Shown one piece after another: positions 39,582-48,119 of a DNA stretch of 64,000 nt; positions within the stretch are counted from its first letter, which is position 1, and each line of letters starts with the position of its first letter. The notes under the pieces were generated by a model. The model was not told where the DNA came from. It was given only the letters and a program-made list of their open reading frames with translations, and searched no databases. The DNA is from an uncultured Prevotellaceae bacterium. GTDB lineage: Bacteria; Bacteroidota; Bacteroidia; Bacteroidales; Bacteroidaceae. The stretch covers positions 21,223 through 85,222 of the forward strand of contig CACZVE010000015.1 of assembly GCA_902784565.1 (NCBI GenBank). The letters run 5' to 3'. A program made the translations under genes and the position numbers.

Positions 39582-40295
39582 ATGAAGATTGCTTTAATCG
39601 GCTACGGAAAGATGGGCAAGATGATAGAACAGATTGCCCTCGACCGTGGTCATGAAATTGTGAGTATCATTGACATTGACAACCAACAGGACTTCGACAG
39701 TCCTGAGTTCGCATCGGCCGACGTGGCCATTGAGTTCACTGCGCCGCAGGTGGCCTATGGCAACTACCTGAAGGCCTGGGCGAAGGGCGTAAAGGTGGTT
39801 TCCGGCTCGACGGGCTGGATGGCGGAGCATGGGGAGGATGTGCGCAAAGCCTGTGCCGAGGGAAAGACGCTATTCTGGGCCTCGAACTTCTCCATCGGCG
39901 TGGCCATCTTCTCAGCAGTGAACCGTTATCTGGCGAAGATCATGAACCAGTTCCCGCAGTACGATGTGGAGATGGAAGAGACGCACCACGTACATAAACT
40001 GGACCATCCCAGTGGGACAGCCATCACTTTAGCCGATGAAATCGTGGAAAACATCGACCGCAAGGAGGCGTGGAAGGAGGATACCACCGATAAGAAATAT
40101 CTGCGTGTGGATCATATCCGTCGTGGTGAAGTGCCGGGGATTCATACTATCCGCTATGACTCGGATGCCGACCTGATCACCATTACCCACGATGCACACA
40201 GTCGCAAGGGTTTTGCTCTGGGAGCCATTTTGGCAGCGGAGTATACGAAGGATCATCAGGGATTGCTGACGATTTCAGACATGTTCAAATTTTAA
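39582..40295 (+). CDS. dapB: 4-hydroxy-tetrahydrodipicolinate reductase
   Basis: DapB makes tetrahydrodipicolinate for lysine and meso-diaminopimelate synthesis using NAD(P)H. This 237-aa protein has the Rossmann motif IALIGYGKMGKMIEQIA, the substrate-binding ETHHVHKLDHPSGTA segment (catalytic His and Lys), and a C-terminal GFALGAILAAEY. The length is normal for Bacteroidota. It is the first gene of an operon with two signal peptidases. Confidence 0.96.
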   Translation: MKIALIGYGKMGKMIEQIALDRGHEIVSIIDIDNQQDFDSPEFASADVAIEFTAPQVAYGNYLKAWAKGVKVVSGSTGWMAEHGEDVRKACAEGKTLFWASNFSIGVAIFSAVNRYLAKIMNQFPQYDVEMEETHHVHKLDHPSGTAITLADEIVENIDRKEAWKEDTTDKKYLRVDHIRRGEVPGIHTIRYDSDADLITITHDAHSRKGFALGAILAAEYTKDHQGLLTISDMFKF

Positions 40296-40300
40296 GTGTT

Positions 40301-41734
40301 ATGATTGACAAAAAGAAAGAGAAACTGAATATGAAGAAGCAGTGGGCGAAATTTATCGTCGTGCTGGTGCTGTATCTGCTGTTCTTGTATTGGGTGAAGT
40401 CATGGTGGGGACTGCTGGTCATCCCATTTATCTTTGACGTGTATATCACCAAGAAGATCAAGTGGCAGTGGTGGAAGGAGTCGGAAGGTCCCGTGAAGTG
40501 GATCATGTCGTGGGTGGATGCCCTGGTGTTCGCACTGGTAGCCGTCTATTTCATCAACCTGTTCTTCTTCCAGAATTACGTGATTCCATCGAGTTCTTTG
40601 GAAAAATCGCTGCTGACGGGTGACTACCTGTTTGTGTCGAAGGTGAGTTACGGTCCGCGCATCCCGCAGACACCGTTGACGATGCCCCTGACACAGCACA
40701 CGCTGCCGATGATAGAGTGCAAGAGTTACATCGAGTGGCCCCAGTGGGACTACCGTCGTGTGAAGGGACTGGGCAATGTACAGTTGAACGACATCGTAGT
40801 GTTCAACTACCCCGCCGGTGACACACTCTGCTCGGCAATGAAATACCAGGCACTCGACTTCTACCGTCTCTGCTACGAGATAGGTTACCAGCGCTATCCG
40901 CAGCGCCCCAATCCGGACTCACTGGATGTCGATGTGCGCAGACAGTTGTTTGAGGCCATCTATCAGGGCGGCAGACAGTTTATCGAGGAGAACCGACAGG
41001 AGTATGGCGAGATCATCACCCGTCCGGCAGACCGGCGTGAGAACTATGTGAAGCGCTGTGTGGGACTGCCAGGACAGACCTTGCAGATCAAGAATCATAT
41101 CGTTTATCTCGATGGAAAGGCCAATAAGGAGCCTGATAATGTGCAGTACACCTATAAACTGAAACTGACAAAAGGCCTAAGCGATGAGGTGATGAAGGAA
41201 CTCGGCATCACGATGGAAGACCTGATGAGTCTGAATACCCTCGGTTATATGCCGTTGACGAAGCATGCCGTAGAGGAACTGAAGAAACAGGGCTATGTAG
41301 ACAACATCACCCCGAACGAAGATGCTGAGGAGTGGGATATCTACCCGTTGAACGGTAATATGCACTGGACTCGCGACAACTACGGTCCCGTCTGGATTCC
41401 CAAAAAGGGCGAATCCATCGCGCTGAACATGGATAATATCGCCATCTACGAGCGCCCCATCCGTACCTACGAAGGGAATGATTTGGTGGTGAAAGATGGT
41501 AAGATCCTCATCAATGGTCAGGAGGCGAAGGAATATACCTTCAAGATGGACTACTACTGGATGATGGGTGACAATCGCCACAACTCGCTCGACTCCCGCT
41601 ACTGGGGTTTCGTGCCGGAAGATCATATCGTCGGTAAACCCATCTTCATCTGGTGGTCATCGGATCCAGACCGTGGAGGCTTCGGCGGTATCCGCTGGAG
41701 CAGACTGTTCCGATTTGTCGATAATATCAAATAA
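40301..41734 (+). CDS. lepB: Signal peptidase I, long form
   Basis: This 477-aa inner-membrane protease cuts export signals from secreted proteins. Two N-terminal helices (FIVVLVLYLLFLYWV and ALVFALVAVYFINLFFF) are followed by the catalytic Ser in YVIPSSSLEKSLLTGDYLFV, the Lys dyad partner in NYVKRCVGLPGQTLQI, and the C-terminal box MMGDNRHNSLDSRYWGFVPE. A large insert between the boxes is usual in Bacteroidota. It begins 5 bp after dapB; an internal Met at residue 11 is an alternative start. A second, shorter paralogue follows. Confidence 0.93.
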   Translation: MIDKKKEKLNMKKQWAKFIVVLVLYLLFLYWVKSWWGLLVIPFIFDVYITKKIKWQWWKESEGPVKWIMSWVDALVFALVAVYFINLFFFQNYVIPSSSLEKSLLTGDYLFVSKVSYGPRIPQTPLTMPLTQHTLPMIECKSYIEWPQWDYRRVKGLGNVQLNDIVVFNYPAGDTLCSAMKYQALDFYRLCYEIGYQRYPQRPNPDSLDVDVRRQLFEAIYQGGRQFIEENRQEYGEIITRPADRRENYVKRCVGLPGQTLQIKNHIVYLDGKANKEPDNVQYTYKLKLTKGLSDEVMKELGITMEDLMSLNTLGYMPLTKHAVEELKKQGYVDNITPNEDAEEWDIYPLNGNMHWTRDNYGPVWIPKKGESIALNMDNIAIYERPIRTYEGNDLVVKDGKILINGQEAKEYTFKMDYYWMMGDNRHNSLDSRYWGFVPEDHIVGKPIFIWWSSDPDRGGFGGIRWSRLFRFVDNIK

Positions 41735-41737
41735 GGA

Positions 41738-42271
41738 GTGAAGAGTGCGCTGAGATTCCTGATAGCCCTGGCGATTGCCTTTGTGGTGATGCTGGTCTTC
41801 CGAGGACTGGTGATGACAGTCTGTACCATCGAAGGTGACGGACTGGCTCCTCAGTTTATGGAAGGTGACAGAGTGGTTATCAACCGTTGGAGTTACGGCT
41901 TGCGCACAGGTGAGAAAGGTGGCCTGTTCGATTATGGTCGTCTTTGTCGACAGGAAGTGAAAAAAGGCGATTTCATCGCATTCGAGGACTCATTAGGACA
42001 GGTGCTTATCTGTCAGTGTACGGCAGTACCGGGCGATACGGTGTATATCAAAAAAGCACCCTGCGTGGTGCCGGGACTGCTGACCTGCGACGATCAGGAC
42101 TACTACTGGGTGCGGAGTGTCAGCAAGAACAATCCTATTGACAGTAAACTGTTGGGGTTTATCCCTGAAGAGCGTATCATTGGCCGGGCCTGTCTGGTAC
42201 TATTCAGCCACGACCCAAAGACGCCCTTTTGGAAGGGGTATCGTTCAGACCGTCTATTCCTGCCGAAATGA
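41738..42271 (+). CDS. Second S26-family signal peptidase, short form, GTG start
   Basis: This 177-aa protein has one N-terminal helix (FLIALAIAFVVMLVFRGLVM), then EGDGLAPQFMEGDRVVINRW where the usual serine of the Ser-Met box is replaced: LAPQF stands where S-M-xP is expected. The later CTAVPGDTVYIKKAP (Lys region) and DSKLLGFIPEERIIGRACLV box are recognisable. The missing catalytic Ser suggests an inactive or altered paralogue of LepB. The start is GTG, 3 bp after lepB's stop, with AAGGAG immediately before it; later ATGs would remove the membrane helix. Its stop overlaps the WbqC start (ATGA). Confidence 0.8.
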   Translation: MKSALRFLIALAIAFVVMLVFRGLVMTVCTIEGDGLAPQFMEGDRVVINRWSYGLRTGEKGGLFDYGRLCRQEVKKGDFIAFEDSLGQVLICQCTAVPGDTVYIKKAPCVVPGLLTCDDQDYYWVRSVSKNNPIDSKLLGFIPEERIIGRACLVLFSHDPKTPFWKGYRSDRLFLPK

Positions 42272-42870
42272 CAACGTTGCTGAGTACGACCTACTTCGGT
42301 CCCGTGCAGTGGTACCAGAAACTCTATCGCAGTGAGGCGGTGGAAATAGAACAGTGGGAGAGTTTTCAGAAACAGACTTACCGCAACCGTTGTCTGATTG
42401 CCACCACTAACGGGGTACAGGCCTTGACGGTGCCTATAGAAAGGGGTACATCGCCGCTTATCAAAGACATTCGGATCAGTGATCACGGCAACTGGCGACA
42501 TCTGCACTGGAACGCCTTGCAGAGTGCCTACGGCGAGAGTCCGTTCTTTGACTACTATCAGGACGACATCCGTCTTTTCTTCGAGAAGCGATGGACGTTT
42601 TTGCTCGATTTCAACGAGGAAATCCGACTGAAAATGTGTGACCTGATTGATATTCAGCCGCAAGTCGGATATACGAAAGTTTTCGTGAATCACGGGGACA
42701 GTCCCCATGATCTTCGCGAAGGGATACAACCGAAGCACCCGGCACCGGATGCGGACTTCGTGCCAAAGCCCTATTATCAGGTGTATCAGCAGAAGCACGG
42801 TTTCCTGGCGAACCTCTCCATCCTCGACCTGCTGTTCAACATGGGCCCGGAGAGTATCTTCTATCTGTAA
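42268..42870 (+). CDS. WbqC family protein
   Basis: This 200-aa protein begins MTTLLSTTYFGPVQWYQKLY, matching the WbqC-like family found in polysaccharide gene clusters and, in Bacteroidota, beside lepB. Conserved parts include QTYRNRCLIATTNGVQALTV and NALQSAYGESPFFDYY. The biochemical activity is uncertain. The ATGA overlap with the preceding peptidase implies translational coupling. Near residue 147 the piece VNHGDSPHDLREG is encoded by a 23-bp palindromic element (42689-42711) also present in the primase gene; it is probably a tolerated insertion. Confidence 0.85.
   Translation: MTTLLSTTYFGPVQWYQKLYRSEAVEIEQWESFQKQTYRNRCLIATTNGVQALTVPIERGTSPLIKDIRISDHGNWRHLHWNALQSAYGESPFFDYYQDDIRLFFEKRWTFLLDFNEEIRLKMCDLIDIQPQVGYTKVFVNHGDSPHDLREGIQPKHPAPDADFVPKPYYQVYQQKHGFLANLSILDLLFNMGPESIFYL
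42689..42711. repeat. 23-bp palindrome inside the WbqC gene
   Basis: ATCACGGGG-ACAGT-CCCCATGAT, same form as 2193-2216 and 2232-2254. In-frame and translated. Confidence 0.75.
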
Positions 42871-42917
42871 GTGCGTGTAATTAACAACATAGTTTAACCA
42901 TTTAAAGTAATTCAAAA

Positions 42918-43475
42918 ATGAAAAAGATCAGTTTGAAAGTGGCTGTATGCCTGATGGCAGGAAGTTTCCTGTTTAGTTCATGTATGGTAGGCTCCTGGGG
43001 CCTGTTCAACAAGTATGCCGACTGGCAGACACATATGACTAGCAACAAGTTTGTCAATGCCGTCGTGGGTTTTGTACTGGGTGCCGTCTGTTATCCGGTT
43101 TCCTCGTTGGTTGATGCCCTCGTACTGAACACCATCGAGTTCTGGACAGGTGACAATCCCGTAGCCTCCAACATCGGTAAGACACAGAGTGTGATGGGTC
43201 AGGACGGCCGTCTCTATGCCGTGAAGACGTTGAAGAACGGTTATGAGGTAACAGATCCGAACGGCGTGGTGACACTGTTTACCTACAACAAGAAAGAAAA
43301 CAGCTGGTCGATGAGCCAGAACGGTCTGACAAAGGAGATCTTCCGTTTCAACGAGGACGGTAAGAGCATCAAGGTGACTATGAACGGCGAGGAGCGCGAC
43401 TTCACCCTCAACGAACAGGGTGTCATCGACGCAGAGTACGCTGCTACAACAGGTCTCTACTTCGCAGCCCTCTAA
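42918..43475 (+). CDS. DUF3332 lipoprotein
   Basis: This 185-aa protein has a lipoprotein signal with lipobox LFSSC (cleavage before Cys 22). The mature part contains a hydrophobic segment (FVNAVVGFVLGAVCYPVSSL) and a TIEFWTGDNPVA motif characteristic of DUF3332, then a beta-rich C-terminus. It is envelope-located; function unknown. It lies 47 bp after the WbqC gene, same strand, and ends at a strong bidirectional terminator. Confidence 0.82.
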   Translation: MKKISLKVAVCLMAGSFLFSSCMVGSWGLFNKYADWQTHMTSNKFVNAVVGFVLGAVCYPVSSLVDALVLNTIEFWTGDNPVASNIGKTQSVMGQDGRLYAVKTLKNGYEVTDPNGVVTLFTYNKKENSWSMSQNGLTKEIFRFNEDGKSIKVTMNGEERDFTLNEQGVIDAEYAATTGLYFAAL

Positions 43476-43491
43476 ACATTTTTTTCAAATG

Positions 43492-43523
43492 AAAAAGGCT
43501 TCCCACACCGGGAAGCCTTTTTT
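43492..43523. terminator. Bidirectional terminator
   Basis: AAAAAGGCTTCCC pairs with GGGAAGCCTTTTTT around a short loop. A run on one side and T run on the other let it serve both the DUF3332 gene and the convergent GH127 gene. Confidence 0.88.
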
Positions 43524-43527
43524 GCGT

Positions 43528-45579
43528 TTAGTCTTCGAGCCCGCTGAGACTGCGGGAGAGCCACACATCCATCTTGCCGGCACCACGGTGGTTCCAGGCA
43601 TAATAGGGGATGAGTTTGATGGCGACATCTTTCACGGTGAGTCTGCCGTCGTCAGCAATAGAGGCTTCCTGTGCCTTGGCGGTGATGGCAGTGACGTGGA
43701 ACGTCTTGCCATCGGCTTCTTTGTTCTCGATGGCATAGTCTGGCGCCACATCAAACTGTGCCTGACGAGACAGAAGGAGATGATGCGGATTGATGTCGCC
43801 ATTGTCGGCCCACTCGGTGCAATAGACCAGTGGTCCGCGTTCTACGGCGATACGTCCCCTATCGTCCGTCACTCTCGGCGAGGCGACAACGGTACGGATA
43901 GGCATATCGAAATGGATGCGGACGACGTCACCCTTCTTCCAGTTACGATTGATAACAAAATAGCCGTTTTCCAACTCGCTGTCGACAGGCTGTCCGTTGA
44001 CGGTGATCTCATACATGGAGAAGATATCGTCGCTGTAGGAATAGAGGTCGCTGGGCACCGGCTTGTTCTGTACCCATCCAGGGATGCGGATCATCATATT
44101 GAAGGCCTTTGCCTTGTTTTGCAGTACCTTTATGGCGATATCGCCGTCCCAAGGATAGTCTGTGGACTCCTCAAGGGTAACATCTTTACCGCCAATCTGA
44201 ATGGTGGCAGTATTCGCAGCAAAGAGATTCACATAGAGATCGTTGTCACGTACGCCATAGACATAGCCCGGCATCGAGGGGATGAACCGACAGAGGTTCG
44301 AGGGACAACAGGCACAGCCAAACCAGGGCTGGCGGGTCATCGTACCGTCGGCATTGAAACGGTAGTGCCCGTCACTGCTAAGGGGGTTGGGATAGAAGAA
44401 CTTACCGCCATCGACACTCATGCCACTGATGACACCATTATATAAGGTACGTTCCAGACAGTCGATGTATTTCGCGTCGCCATGCAACAGGAACATGCGT
44501 TCGAAAAGATACACCATCGAGATGGCAGCGCAGGTCTCGTTGTAGGCTGTCAGGTTGGGCAGTTCGTAGTCGGCTCCGAAAGCCTCACCTGCATGACGGG
44601 CTCCCACACCTCCCGTCAGGTAGTACTTCTTACCCACGATATTCTCATAGATAGTGTCGATGGCTTTGATATAACTGGAATCACCTAAGAGGGCTGCTAC
44701 ATCCGCCATACCGGCATACATATAGCCGGCCCGTACGGCGTGACCCCAGGCCTCCGTCTGTTCCACGACGGGTTTGTCGCTCTGCGAGTAGATGTCCTTA
44801 TGTTCCGTCTTGCCACGATAGTCCAACAGGAACTTGGCCTCATCGAGGTATTTCTTTTCACCAGTAAGGACATACAGACGGGCCAGAGCCATCTCGGCAA
44901 TCTGGTGGCCCGGTACCACACAGGCTTGTCCGGCATTAGGACCTACTTCCTTCACGACGCAATCGGCATAGCGCTTGGCAATATCAAGGAACTTCGTGGA
45001 ACCCGTCGCCTGATAGTGGGCACAGGCGGCATCCACCATGTGTCCGAGGTTGTAGAGTTCGTGACTGGCATGCTCCTCTGCGGCCCAGCGTCTGTTGGCA
45101 GCCCATCCGTGGGGATGCTCCGGATTGATGGTACGGGCGGTATAGAGATAGCCGTCAGGTTCCTGGGCCGCTCCCACCACATCGAGCACGGAGTCGATGT
45201 AGGCTTTGAGTTTAGCATCGGGATAGGTCTGCAAGACATACGAGGCTCCTTCGATGGTCTTGTAGACATCGGTGTCATCAAAAGAGAAACCCATGAACTT
45301 CGCCACATCCCATTCTCGGGTTTTCAGGCCCTCGTGTCCTGGGTGCTGCAAGGTGTATGCCGCCATATCGAAGTTCTTGTAGCGGTGCTCACTCTCACAC
45401 TTTGAAAATGCCAGGGGGATGGTTACCTCTCGGGCTGCCTTGATACGGTCGCCCCAGAAGGTGTTTGGGGTAATCTTCACCGAGGTGAACGGCACTTGGG
45501 TATAGGGATACCCGCTCTGGGCTACAACTGTGCCCATACAGAAAAATAAAAGGCTTACAAAGGCCACGAAACGTCTCAT
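43528..45579 (-). CDS. Secreted GH127 beta-L-arabinofuranosidase
   Basis: The start at 45579 gives MRRFVAFVSLLFF and a signal ending TVVAQ; the open frame extends upstream without purpose. The (alpha/alpha)6-barrel DUF1680/GH127 protein carries the zinc/thiol catalytic elements: ETCAAISMVYLF (Glu and Cys) and GCACCPSNLCRF (the Cys pair including the nucleophile). These enzymes release L-arabinofuranose from beta-linked arabino-oligosaccharides such as those on plant hydroxyproline-rich glycoproteins. It diverges from a second family member; the promoters are 35 bp apart. Confidence 0.9.
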   Translation of the reverse strand: MRRFVAFVSLLFFCMGTVVAQSGYPYTQVPFTSVKITPNTFWGDRIKAAREVTIPLAFSKCESEHRYKNFDMAAYTLQHPGHEGLKTREWDVAKFMGFSFDDTDVYKTIEGASYVLQTYPDAKLKAYIDSVLDVVGAAQEPDGYLYTARTINPEHPHGWAANRRWAAEEHASHELYNLGHMVDAACAHYQATGSTKFLDIAKRYADCVVKEVGPNAGQACVVPGHQIAEMALARLYVLTGEKKYLDEAKFLLDYRGKTEHKDIYSQSDKPVVEQTEAWGHAVRAGYMYAGMADVAALLGDSSYIKAIDTIYENIVGKKYYLTGGVGARHAGEAFGADYELPNLTAYNETCAAISMVYLFERMFLLHGDAKYIDCLERTLYNGVISGMSVDGGKFFYPNPLSSDGHYRFNADGTMTRQPWFGCACCPSNLCRFIPSMPGYVYGVRDNDLYVNLFAANTATIQIGGKDVTLEESTDYPWDGDIAIKVLQNKAKAFNMMIRIPGWVQNKPVPSDLYSYSDDIFSMYEITVNGQPVDSELENGYFVINRNWKKGDVVRIHFDMPIRTVVASPRVTDDRGRIAVERGPLVYCTEWADNGDINPHHLLLSRQAQFDVAPDYAIENKEADGKTFHVTAITAKAQEASIADDGRLTVKDVAIKLIPYYAWNHRGAGKMDVWLSRSLSGLED

Positions 45580-45606
45580 AATGTTGTTGTTTTCGATTAC
45601 TTGGTG

Positions 45607-45615
45607 GCAAATATA
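45607..45615 (-). promoter_or_regulatory. -7 box of the GH127 gene
   Basis: This reads TATATTTGC on the minus strand, 27 bp before the ATG at 45579. Confidence 0.55.
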
Positions 45616-45658
45616 CACTTTTTCATCGAAATAAGCAAGGAAATCCGAAAAAAATGAT

Positions 45659-45667
45659 TATCTTTGC
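45659..45667 (+). promoter_or_regulatory. -7 box of the GH127/GH146-like gene
   Basis: TATCTTTGC, 26 bp before the ATG at 45694. No clear -33 TTTG, so an activator may be needed. Confidence 0.55.
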
Positions 45668-45693
45668 CACAGAATTATCATTACTACCGAATC

Positions 45694-48093
45694 ATGAACA
45701 AAACGATGATGTTCGTTGGAAGGATTTCTTTCACGATGATGATGCTCCTGAGTGTAGGGAGCATCGAGGCACAAGACCGGCTCTATGCCGATGAGTTTCC
45801 TATTGGGGATGTCACCCTTCTCGACGGTCCGTTGAAGAAGGCGCGAGACCTGAATATCCAGACGTTGTTGCAGTATGATTGCGACCGGCTGTTGGCTCCC
45901 TATCTCAAAGAAGCGGGACTGACACCGAAGGCAAAGGCCTATCCCAACTGGGACGGACTGGACGGACATGTGGGAGGTCACTACCTCACGGCAATGGCTG
46001 TCAATGCCGCTGCCACTGGTAATGCGGAGTGCCGTCGGCGCATGGAATATATGATCAGTGAGTTGCAGACCTGTGCCGATGCCAACAACAAGAACCACCC
46101 CGAATGGGGCAAGGGTTATGTAGGCGGTATGCCTAACAGTGAACGGATCTGGTCTACATTTAAGAAAGGCAACTTCGGTACCTACTTCGGTTCGTGGGCG
46201 CCTTTCTATAATCTGCATAAGATGTATGCGGGCCTGCGTGATGCGTGGGTGTATTGCGGCAATGAACAGGCCAAGACGCTCTTCCTGGGCTTCTGCGACT
46301 GGGCCATCGACCTGACGGCAGGTCTCTCGGATGCCCAGATGGAACAGATGTTGGGTAATGAGCACGGTGGTATGAACGAGGTACTGGCTGATGCCTATGC
46401 CATCACAAAAGATAAAAAGTACCTCGATGTGGCAAAACGCTTCTCTCACCGCAGACTGCTTACCCCAATGTCGCAGCGTCAGGACAACCTTGATAATATG
46501 CATGCCAACACCCAGGTGCCGAAGGTCGTAGGTTTTGAACGAATCTCCGAACTCTCTGGCGACGAGGTGTACCACAATGCTGCCAACTTCTTCTGGGATA
46601 TCGTCACAGGGGAACGTTCGTTGGCTTTCGGTGGAAACTCCCGTCGTGAACACTTCCCCAGTAAGGAGGCCTGCATGGACTTTATCAATGACATCGACGG
46701 GCCTGAGACCTGTAATACCAACAACATGCTGAAACTGACGGAGGATATGCATCGCAGGAATCCCGAGGCCCGCTATGCCGACTACTACGAGTTGGCTACC
46801 TTCAACCACATCCTCTCCTCTCAGCATCCGACGCATGGGGGCTATGTCTATTTCACCCCAGCCAGACCCCGTCACTATCGTAACTACTCGGCTCCAAATG
46901 AGGCGATGTGGTGCTGCGTGGGTACGGGTATGGAGAATCACGGAAAATACGGACAGTTCGTGTATACCAAGAAGGAGGATAATTTGTTTATGAACCTCTT
47001 TGTGGCCTCCGAACTGAACTGGAAGGAGAAAGCCGTTGTGCTTCGTCAGGAAACAGGTTTTCCTTATAGCGAGACCAGTAAGATTACCATCGTTCAGGGC
47101 AAGGGTCAGTTTACCTTGCAAGTGCGCTATCCCGGTTGGGTGAAGCCAGGTGCCTTCGAGGTGAAGGTGAATGGAAAGCCTGTCAGCATCGTCACGGGTC
47201 CTTCTTCATACGTCGCCATCAGTCGTCAGTGGAAGAAGGGTGATGTGGTGGATATCACCTTCCCGATGTATAACAGTATCAAGTACCTGCCCAACAAACC
47301 GCAGTATATCGCCCTGATGCACGGGCCTATCCTGCTCGGTATGAAGACGGGTACGGAGGACTTGGCTCACCTCGTTGCCGATGACAGTCGCTTCGGACAG
47401 TATGCCAGCGGTAAGAAACTGCCCATCAACGAGGCTCCTATCCTTATTAATAATAGTATAGACGACATCGCCAACCAGTTGCAGCCCATTGTTGGCAAGC
47501 CTCTCCACTTCACCCTTACCACGAAGATGGAAAATGCTATCCGCAACGAGATACAACCATTCTTCGAAATCCACGATGCCCGTTATATGATGTATTGGCT
47601 GGCCCTGTCGGAGGATAGTTACAAGGGTTATCTTGATGGCTTGGCAAAAGCAGAACAGGAGCGTCAGGCATTGGAGGCCCGTACCGTCGATAAGGTACAG
47701 CCCGGTGAACAGCAGCCCGAGACAGATCATAAGATGGAGACAGATCAGTCGCAGGTGGGCAATTCCAATGATGTTTTCTACCGTGATGCCAGAGATGGTC
47801 ACTATTTCAGTTACCTGATGCAGACAGGTGGACTGACAGACCTGAGTCTGCGTCTGAAATACTGGGGCGTAGGCGAATGGAAGACCCACGAGTTTGATAT
47901 CTTCGTTGACGATGTGCTGGTGAAGGAAGTGAACAATACAGGTAAGTACCGTATCTCCGAATTCAAGTACGAGACCTACCCCGTGCCTGCTGAACTGCTG
48001 AAAGACAAACAGCAGGTCCGCGTGAAGTTCGTCGCCAAGCCCCGTAAACAGATTGGCGAGATTTACGAAGTCCGTCTGGTTAAAAATGAATAG
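45694..48093 (+). CDS. Secreted beta-L-arabinofuranosidase of the GH127/GH146 group
   Basis: The start at 45694 (MNKTMMFVGRISF) gives a signal ending SIEAQ and a protein of about 799 aa. The DUF1680-type catalytic region has GGHYLTAMAVNAAATGNAE, DGPETCNTNNMLKLTEDM (Glu/Cys) and NEAMWCCVGTGMENHGKYGQ (Cys pair), then C-terminal beta domains (DUF4986- and DUF6805-like). Length and the opening ADEFPIGDVTLLDGPLKKAR fit GH146, a sister of GH127. It leads a plus-strand unit with the GH51 gene 26 bp downstream, so together they strip beta- and alpha-linked arabinose. Confidence 0.85.
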   Translation: MNKTMMFVGRISFTMMMLLSVGSIEAQDRLYADEFPIGDVTLLDGPLKKARDLNIQTLLQYDCDRLLAPYLKEAGLTPKAKAYPNWDGLDGHVGGHYLTAMAVNAAATGNAECRRRMEYMISELQTCADANNKNHPEWGKGYVGGMPNSERIWSTFKKGNFGTYFGSWAPFYNLHKMYAGLRDAWVYCGNEQAKTLFLGFCDWAIDLTAGLSDAQMEQMLGNEHGGMNEVLADAYAITKDKKYLDVAKRFSHRRLLTPMSQRQDNLDNMHANTQVPKVVGFERISELSGDEVYHNAANFFWDIVTGERSLAFGGNSRREHFPSKEACMDFINDIDGPETCNTNNMLKLTEDMHRRNPEARYADYYELATFNHILSSQHPTHGGYVYFTPARPRHYRNYSAPNEAMWCCVGTGMENHGKYGQFVYTKKEDNLFMNLFVASELNWKEKAVVLRQETGFPYSETSKITIVQGKGQFTLQVRYPGWVKPGAFEVKVNGKPVSIVTGPSSYVAISRQWKKGDVVDITFPMYNSIKYLPNKPQYIALMHGPILLGMKTGTEDLAHLVADDSRFGQYASGKKLPINEAPILINNSIDDIANQLQPIVGKPLHFTLTTKMENAIRNEIQPFFEIHDARYMMYWLALSEDSYKGYLDGLAKAEQERQALEARTVDKVQPGEQQPETDHKMETDQSQVGNSNDVFYRDARDGHYFSYLMQTGGLTDLSLRLKYWGVGEWKTHEFDIFVDDVLVKEVNNTGKYRISEFKYETYPVPAELLKDKQQVRVKFVAKPRKQIGEIYEVRLVKNE

Positions 48094-48119
48094 AAAAAAA
48101 TAAACATAAAGTTCAAAGT

